Of a DNA stretch of 64,000 nt, positions 59,103-64,000 are shown piece by piece. How positions within the stretch are numbered: position 1 is the first letter of the stretch; each line of letters begins with the position of its first letter. The position numbers and the translations under genes were made by a program. The notes under the pieces were generated by a model. That model saw only the letters and a program-made list of their open reading frames with translations, made no database searches and was not told the origin of the DNA. Source of the stretch: JACVRM01 sp963755085 (GTDB lineage Bacteria; Actinomycetota; Thermoleophilia; Gaiellales; Gaiellaceae); contig CAVWIN010000014.1 in NCBI GenBank assembly GCA_963755085.1, positions 372,001 through 436,000 of the forward strand, in the 5' to 3' direction.

Positions 59103-59659
59103 AGCTGCACGCGATCGTCCGCGACCTCGAGACCGCCGAGCGTGCGGTGTCGGGAGGCGCGACCGTCGTCCAGCTGCGGCTCAAGGACGCGCCGACGGCC
59201 GACGTCGTCGCGGCCGGGCGGCCCATCCGGGCGCTTCCGGCCACGTTCGTCGTCAACGACGACGTCGCCGCGGCCCTCGAGCTGGCCGCCGACGGCGTGC
59301 ACCTCGGCCGCTCAGACGAGGGCGCCGAGCAGGCGCTCGCCGCGGGGCTGCTGCTCGGCCGGTCCGCGTCGTCGGTCGAGGAGGCGCTCGACGCGGCAGC
59401 ACGCGGCGCCGCGTACATCGGCGCCGGCCCCGTCTGGGCGACGCCGTCGAAGGAGGACGCCGACCCGCCGATCGGCCTTGACGTGCTCACGGCGATCTGC
59501 AGGGCCGTCTCCGTCCCGGTCGTCGCGATCGGCGGCGTCGATGCGTCGAACGCCGCCGACTGCATCCGCGCCGGCGCGGCCGGCGTCGCGGTCATCCGCG
59601 CCGCCGGGGATGCGCGCGCCCTGGTCGAGGCGATGCAGGGGCTTGATGCGGCTCGCTGA
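59099..59659 (+). CDS. thiE: Thiamine-phosphate synthase
   Basis: 186 aa from GTG overlapping thiM. TIM barrel with VVQLRLKDAPT, FVVNDDVAAALELAADGVHLGR, YIGAGPVWATPSKEDADPPIGLD and VVAIGGVDASNA. It couples HMP-PP and thiazole phosphate to thiamine phosphate. Somewhat short (usual 210 aa), the N-terminal strand being trimmed: it starts directly at KLHAIVRD. Confidence 0.95.
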   Translation: MKLHAIVRDLETAERAVSGGATVVQLRLKDAPTADVVAAGRPIRALPATFVVNDDVAAALELAADGVHLGRSDEGAEQALAAGLLLGRSASSVEEALDAAARGAAYIGAGPVWATPSKEDADPPIGLDVLTAICRAVSVPVVAIGGVDASNAADCIRAGAAGVAVIRAAGDARALVEAMQGLDAAR

Positions 59660-60545
59660 CCTCGGCGAGCTCGGCCTGCTCGCAGAACTCGAGCGGCGCG
59701 GCCTCGCACGCGCCATCGACGCCGACGCGGCCCTCGTGCCGCCCGATCTCGTCGTCACGCAGGACGCGCTTGTCGAGGGCGTGCACTTCCGGCTCGACTG
59801 GACGTCGATGCGCGACCTGGGCTGGAAGGCGGCTGCCGTCAACCTGAGCGATCTGGCCGCGTCCGGCGCCGAACCGTTTGGCCTGGCCGTCACGCTCGCG
59901 GTGCCGGGGGCGACCGCGGTTGCCGATGTTCTCGAGCTGTACGAGGGCATCGCCGAGACCGGCGTCCCGGTGATCGGCGGCGATACGACGGAGGCGCCGC
60001 AGCTCGTCCTCAGCGTCACCGCGCTCGGCCGCTCGCCGCGGGTGCCCGGCCGTTCTGGCGCCCGGCCCGGCGATGCGCTCGTCGTCACCGGCCCGCTCGG
60101 CGCCTCCGCGGCCGGTTTCGAGGCGCTCCGACACGGCATCGACTCGCCGCTTGTCCGCACGCACCTGCGCCCACCGCTCCGCCTGGCCGAGGGCCGCCGG
60201 TTGGCCGCTGTCGCCACGGCGATGCTCGACCTGTCGGACGGGCTGGCCACCGACGCCGGCCACCTGGCGGCCCGCTCGGCCTGCCGTGTCGTCGTGGAGC
60301 TCGAGCAGGTCCCGGTCGCGACAGGGGTGGCCGATGTCGCGGTCCGCGTCAACCGATCGCCGTGGGAGCTCGTATGTGCCTTCGGTGAGGACTACGAGCT
60401 GCTCGCCGCGCTGCCCGTGGAGGATGCGGCCGCGTGCGGCTTTCCGGTCATCGGGCGCTGCGAGCCGGGCGCCGGCCTGGCTCTCCTCCTCGCCGGCGAG
60501 CCGCTGTCGCTGGCCGGCTGGGAGCACTTCACACGCCACGCTTGA
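59646..60545 (+). CDS. thiL: Thiamine-monophosphate kinase
   Basis: 299 aa from ATG 59,646, overlapping thiE by 14 nt. Metal and ATP sites: DADAALVPPDLVVTQDALVEGVHF, NLSDLAASGAEP, VIGGDTTEAPQLVLSVTALG and LDLSDGLATDAGHLA. FGEDYELLAALP near the end is characteristic. It makes the active cofactor thiamine pyrophosphate, the ligand of the operon's riboswitch, closing the feedback loop. Confidence 0.95.
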   Translation: MRLADLGELGLLAELERRGLARAIDADAALVPPDLVVTQDALVEGVHFRLDWTSMRDLGWKAAAVNLSDLAASGAEPFGLAVTLAVPGATAVADVLELYEGIAETGVPVIGGDTTEAPQLVLSVTALGRSPRVPGRSGARPGDALVVTGPLGASAAGFEALRHGIDSPLVRTHLRPPLRLAEGRRLAAVATAMLDLSDGLATDAGHLAARSACRVVVELEQVPVATGVADVAVRVNRSPWELVCAFGEDYELLAALPVEDAAACGFPVIGRCEPGAGLALLLAGEPLSLAGWEHFTRHA

Positions 60546-60569
60546 CTGCCGGGAGGCGGGCGGTACGCT
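60542..60569 (+). promoter_or_regulatory. Promoter of the permease gene inside the thiL stop region
   Basis: TTGACT (60,542-60,547), a 16-bp spacer and TACGCT (60,564-60,569) predict a start near 60,576 and a 39-nt leader with GGGAGGGAC as ribosome binding site. The -35 overlaps the thiL stop codon. It is one of few promoters here with a recognisable -35. Confidence 0.6.
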
Positions 60570-60614
60570 GACCGGGCGAGCGACCGCGCCCGGCGGGCGA
60601 GGGGAGGGACCTGG

Positions 60615-61658
60615 GTGCTTCAGTTCCTAGTCGGACGCGTGATCTGGTCGATTGTCCTGTTCCTCGTGCTCACGTTCGCGACGTTCTGCCTCTTCTTCAT
60701 GATTCCCTCTGACCCATTGCAGGCGACGAGGTCGAGCGAGACGGAGGGGCTCCCGATCAAGAACCTCTACGCGTTCAACGGCCCCTTCTACGTCGACTGG
60801 GCGAGGTTCGTCTGGCGGATCACGGCCCACCAGGACCTCGGCCACTCGATCGTCGACCGGCAGCCGGTCACCCAGAAGATCATGACCGCGGCGCCGATCA
60901 CGCTGTCGCTGATCATCGGCGGGATGTTCGCGTGGATGTTCATCGCCATCCCGCTCGGCGTCCTGTCCGCGCTCCGGCCGCGCTCGCTCTTAGACCGATT
61001 CGGGGTCATCTTCGTGCTGATCGGGATCTCGGTGCACCCGATCTGGCTGGGGATGATCCTGCGCTACACCTTCGCCGGCCACTTCCACGTCGCGCCGGCG
61101 GGCGGCTACTGCAACCTCGTCCACCCGGTCGGCAGCTGCGGCGGCCCGGTCGACTGGACGTCGCACCTGCTCATGCCCTGGTTCACGTTCGCGCTCCTGT
61201 TCGCGGCCGTCTACGTTCGCATGGTGCGCGCGAGCGTGATGGAGACCCTGCACGAGGACTACGTCCGCACCGCCCGTGCCAAGGGTGCCCCGGAGCGCGT
61301 TGTCATCCGCCGGCACGTGCTGCGCAACGCCATGACGCCGATCGTGGCCATGGCGGGGGCCGACATGGCGATGGCGATCGCCGGCCCGATCGGCGGGGCG
61401 ATCCTGATCGAGCGTGTCTACGGCCTGCCCGGCATCGGGCAGCTCGCCGTGCAGAGCTTCGCCCGCCGCGACATGCCCATGATCCTGGGCATCACCATCT
61501 GGGTCATGGTGCTGATCCTCGTGCTCAACCTGATCGCCGACATCATCCTCGCCTTCGTCGACCCACGGATCACCCTGCGCCCGGAGTCGGTCGACCGGCC
61601 GGAGCCGCGCACTCGGCAGTCGGCCGAGCCGGTCATCGTCTCGACCGAGACCGCCTGA
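60615..61658 (+). CDS. DppB/OppB-type ABC transporter permease
   Basis: 347 aa from GTG. Six membrane helices; an N-terminal FLVGRVIWSIVLFLVLTFATFCLFFMIP typical of DppB; the coupling-helix EAA motif MVRASVMETLHEDYVRTARAKGAPERVVIRRHVLRNA in family pattern; and RVYGLPGIGQLAVQSFARRD. It would form half of a peptide or nickel import channel. No DppC partner, ATPase or binding protein follows; the next gene is a thioredoxin. It is either an orphan or relies on a distant operon. Confidence 0.88.
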   Translation: MLQFLVGRVIWSIVLFLVLTFATFCLFFMIPSDPLQATRSSETEGLPIKNLYAFNGPFYVDWARFVWRITAHQDLGHSIVDRQPVTQKIMTAAPITLSLIIGGMFAWMFIAIPLGVLSALRPRSLLDRFGVIFVLIGISVHPIWLGMILRYTFAGHFHVAPAGGYCNLVHPVGSCGGPVDWTSHLLMPWFTFALLFAAVYVRMVRASVMETLHEDYVRTARAKGAPERVVIRRHVLRNAMTPIVAMAGADMAMAIAGPIGGAILIERVYGLPGIGQLAVQSFARRDMPMILGITIWVMVLILVLNLIADIILAFVDPRITLRPESVDRPEPRTRQSAEPVIVSTETA

Positions 61659-61660
61659 GC

Positions 61661-61999
61661 GTGCGCGCAGTCACCGACGCGTCGTTCGAGCGCGACGTCC
61701 TGAGCTCGCCACGGCCGGTGGTCGTCGACTTCTGGGCGCCGTGGTGCGGGCCGTGCAAGGCCGTCGAGCCGATCCTCACTGCGCTTGCGGCCGAGCACGA
61801 AGGAGTCGAGTTCGTGCGCATGGACGTCGACGCCAATCCGCTCACGGCGGCTCGCTACGGCGTGCTCAGCCTGCCGACGGCGACCCTCTTCGCCGGCGGC
61901 GCGCCGGCCGCCACGGTGCCGGGCGCGCGGCGGCGGAACGAGTACGAGCGGGCGTGGGCGGACTGGCTACAGCCGGCCGAGCAGGGCGGCGAGTCGTAG
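61661..61999 (+). CDS. Thioredoxin-family protein
   Basis: 112 aa from GTG, 2 nt after the permease stop. The active site is WAPWCGPCKAVEP (C29, C32); the cis-Pro segment is GVLSLPTATLFAGG. No signal peptide, so cytoplasmic. It reduces protein disulfides. Reductase not in the window. The last 33 bp overlap the convergent mannosyltransferase gene. Confidence 0.93.
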   Translation: MRAVTDASFERDVLSSPRPVVVDFWAPWCGPCKAVEPILTALAAEHEGVEFVRMDVDANPLTAARYGVLSLPTATLFAGGAPAATVPGARRRNEYERAWADWLQPAEQGGES

Positions 62000-62683
62000 C
62001 AGCGGCACGCGCCAGATGGCCTCCAGCACGATCGAGCGGCTCATCTTGGACCCGCCGTGCTCGCGGTCGGCGAAGGTGATCGGCACCTCCACGACGCGGA
62101 ACCCGGCGCGGATCGCGCGGTAGGTGGTCTCGATCTGGAACGCGTAGCCCGCCGATGACACCGCGTCCAGGTCGATCCCCTCGAGCACCGCGCGCCGGTA
62201 GCACTTGAAGCCGCCGGTCAGGTCGTGGACGCGCAGGCCGAGCAGCACCTGCGCGTACAGTGACCCGCCGCGCGAGATCACCCGGCGCACGAGCCCCCAG
62301 TTGCGCACCCCACCTCCACGCTCGTAGCGCGAGCCGAGTGCCAGGTCGGCCTTCGCGGTCGCCTCGATCAGCCGCGGGACGTCGTCGGGGTCGTGCGAGA
62401 AGTCGCAGTCCATCTCGAGGATCAGCTCGGCCCCGGCGGCCAGCGCGTCGCGGAACCCGTCCAGGTACGCAGGCCCGATCCCCTGCTTTGCCGGCCGGTG
62501 CAGCACGCGTACGTAGGCCAGCTCAGCGGCCAGCCGGTCGGCGATCGCACCGGTGCCGTCCGGCGAGTTGTCGTCGATGACCAGCACCGCGTCCTCGGGG
62601 CCGAGCACCTCGCCCAGGGCGCGCAGCATCGGCTCGAGGTTCTCCCGCTCGTTGTAGGTGGGTAGGCAGATCAGAGCGTGCAC
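61967..62683 (-). CDS. Polyprenol-phosphate mannosyltransferase (DPM1/Ppm1 catalytic domain, GT2)
   Basis: 238 aa from GTG 62,683. GT-A fold with CLPTYNERENLEPMLRAL, VIDDNSPDGTG, the metal motif LILEMDCDFSHDPDDV and LTGGFKCYRRAVL; GYAFQIETTYRAIRAGFRVVEVPITFADREHGGSKMS in family pattern at the end. It makes polyprenyl-phosphate mannose, the donor for GT-C enzymes such as the PIG-V-like gene at 15.9 kb. No membrane anchor. The start is in exact leaderless register with TATTGT (62,695-62,690). Confidence 0.92.
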   Translation of the reverse strand: MHALICLPTYNERENLEPMLRALGEVLGPEDAVLVIDDNSPDGTGAIADRLAAELAYVRVLHRPAKQGIGPAYLDGFRDALAAGAELILEMDCDFSHDPDDVPRLIEATAKADLALGSRYERGGGVRNWGLVRRVISRGGSLYAQVLLGLRVHDLTGGFKCYRRAVLEGIDLDAVSSAGYAFQIETTYRAIRAGFRVVEVPITFADREHGGSKMSRSIVLEAIWRVPLLRLAALLGRL

Positions 62684-62705
62684 GGACGCACAATAAGATC
62701 GGGAC
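62684..62705. promoter_or_regulatory. Symmetric 22-bp divergent leaderless promoter
   Basis: Plus: TAAGAT at 62,694-62,699, +1 on the GTG at 62,706. Minus: TATTGT at 62,695-62,690, +1 on the GTG at 62,683. The hexamers share the TA at 62,694-62,695. Identical geometry to the 52,087-52,108 site. Confidence 0.65.
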
Positions 62706-64000
62706 GTGGCGACGGGGCTCCCTCGCAACAGCGACGTCGCCGACCAGTTCGACCTGTTGGCCGATCTGCTCGAGCTCGAGGACACCGACGCGTTCCAGGT
62801 GATCGCCTACCGGCGCGCCGCCGGGCTGATCCGTGAGACGCCGCGCCCGGTGGCCGAGCTGGCGCTCGCGGGGCGGGCGAAGGAGCTGCCCGGGCATCGG
62901 CGCGACGATCGAAGGGAAGATCGTCCAGATCGTCGAGAAGGGCGAGATCGAGACGCTCACGCGACACAAGGGGCGCGTCCCGCCCGAGGTGGTCACCTTC
63001 ATGAAGCTGCCCGGCCTCGGCCCCAAGACGGTGCGGCGCATCTGGCAGGAGCTCGGCATCACCACGCGCGACGAGCTGCGCGCGGCGGCCGAGCAGCAGC
63101 AGCTCCGCACGCTCAGAGGCCTCGGCGCGAAGACCGAGGAGAACGTCATCAAGACGCTGGCCGCGAAGCCGGCCGGCCCGCCGCGGACGCTGCTCGGCAC
63201 GGCGCTGCCGGCGCTGCTCGCCGTCGTCGAGGTGCTGCTCGAGCACCCGGCCGCCGACCTCGTCTCCGAGGCGGGCAGCGCGCGCCGGCGGCGCGAGACT
63301 GTCCGCGACCTGGACATCATCGCCACGGCGACCGACCCGAAGGCGCTCACCGAGCACCTGACGAAGTTCCCGTGGGTGGCCGAGGTCGCCGCCCAGGGAC
63401 CGACGAAGGCGACCGTCGTCTCCCATGACGGGCTCCGCTTCGACCTGCGCGTCGTCCCGCCCGAGTCGTACGGCGACCTGCTCCAGCACTTCACCGGCTC
63501 GAAGGACCACAACGTCGCGCTTCGCGAGGATGCGGTGCGCCGCGGGCTCTCGATCTCCGAGTACGGCGTGCAGACCGTCGAGACGAAGGAGGTCTTCCAG
63601 ACGCGCTCGGAGGAGGAGCTGTACGCCTTCCTCGGCTACCAGTTCATCCCGCCGGAGCTGCGCGAGAACCGCGGCGAGTTGGCGGCCGCGCGCGAGGGCT
63701 CGATCCCGAGGCTTGTCGAGGCATCCGAGCTCCGTGGCGACCTGCACACCCACACGGGCTGGTCTGATGGGCGGAACACCGTCGAGGAGATGGCTGGCGC
63801 GGCGCGCGAGCGCGGCTACGCCTACCTGGCCATCTGCGACCACTCGCACCGGCTGCGCGACGGCGCGCTCGAGGCGCAGGCCGAGGAGATCGAGGCGGTG
63901 GCCGAGCGCGTGAAGCCGCTCAAGCTGCTGAAGGGGGTCGAGGTCAACATCCGCCCCGACGGCTCGCTCGACCTCGACGACGACGCGCTCGCGGGGCGCG
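62706..64000 (+). CDS. polX: DNA polymerase X family protein with PHP domain (one frameshift, 3' end outside window)
   Basis: GTG 62,706 opens ATGLPRNSDVADQFDLLADLLELE, with the helical 8-kDa-like domain VIAYRRAAGLIRETPR. At ELPG the frame shifts by one base and continues IGATIEGKIVQIVEKGEIE, KLPGLGPKTVRRIW (helix-hairpin-helix), the polymerase palm RRRRETVRDLDIIATATD, and a C-terminal PHP domain starting GDLHTHTGWSDG. Removing one G at 62,892-62,894 restores the reading. Bacterial PolX fills short gaps in base excision repair and its PHP domain is a 3'-5' exonuclease. The gene is open at the window end. Confidence 0.9.

Noticed and set aside
1..64000. CRISPR arrays, insertion sequences or prophage
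   Set aside because: No regularly spaced repeats, transposase, integrase or phage structural genes were seen; gene content is core chromosomal.

Overview
The window is a GC-rich, gene-dense chromosomal segment around the replication origin of an actinobacterium-like organism. The order rpmH-rnpA-yidD-yidC-jag-rsmG-parA-parB on one side and dnaA-dnaN-recF-dciA-gyrB-gyrA on the other is the classical bacterial origin layout. GTG starts are common, many genes overlap by 4 nt, a class E sortase is present, and many genes look leaderless with TAnnnT -10 boxes. Together with TreT-type trehalose synthesis and a Cj0069-type ATP-grasp protein this suggests a deep-branching actinobacterium such as Thermoleophilia (inference; no 16S gene is present). 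I see no insertion sequence, prophage or CRISPR array.

Layout. 1-2.7 kb: an RsbW-like kinase, TreT and a GT20 gene (minus strand). 3-6.3 kb: response regulator, histidine kinase and HtrA protease (minus). 6.4-12.4 kb: M28-like membrane protein, class E sortase, two glycosyltransferases and a DUF2079 protein (plus). 12.4-15.9 kb: PBP1A, MscS and DUF2203 (minus). 15.9-18.5 kb: PIG-V-like mannosyltransferase, HAD and CPBP protease (plus). 18.6-21 kb: bifunctional nuclease, tRNA-Ile, ATP-grasp protein and ParB. 21-34 kb: the origin region. 34-39 kb: GalT, SPFH and NfeD (minus) against a PGRP amidase (plus). 39-48.5 kb: birA, fabZ-fabH-fabD-fabG-fabF, a HAD and two tandem-GNAT genes, accD and accA, a type II fatty acid synthesis block without acpP. 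48.6-57.3 kb: LigD, small paralogues, GNAT, a SLOG protein, an ECF sigma factor with two YciI-like partners, Nudix and an MrfA-type helicase. 57.5-60.5 kb: TPP riboswitch and thiD-thiM-thiE-thiL. 60.6-64 kb: peptide-type permease, thioredoxin, polyprenol-phosphate mannosyltransferase and a partial PolX.

Three observations stand out. (1) The helicase gene is preceded by a 164-nt leader whose first 13 nt are an exact complement of its last conserved stretch, which carries the ribosome binding site; a -10 box places the transcription start exactly on the first paired base, and three further hairpins lie inside. This is a candidate undescribed cis-regulatory RNA. (2) Three divergent promoters (52,087-52,108; 62,684-62,705; the helicase/TPP-riboswitch pair) have one geometry: two -10 hexamers share a central TA so that the two predicted starts are 23 nt apart. 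Two of them drive leaderless genes in both directions. (3) At least nine genes, including gyrB and accA, are broken by frameshifts, and every one is repaired by removing G or C bases. This points to systematic insertion errors in the underlying sequence rather than gene decay.
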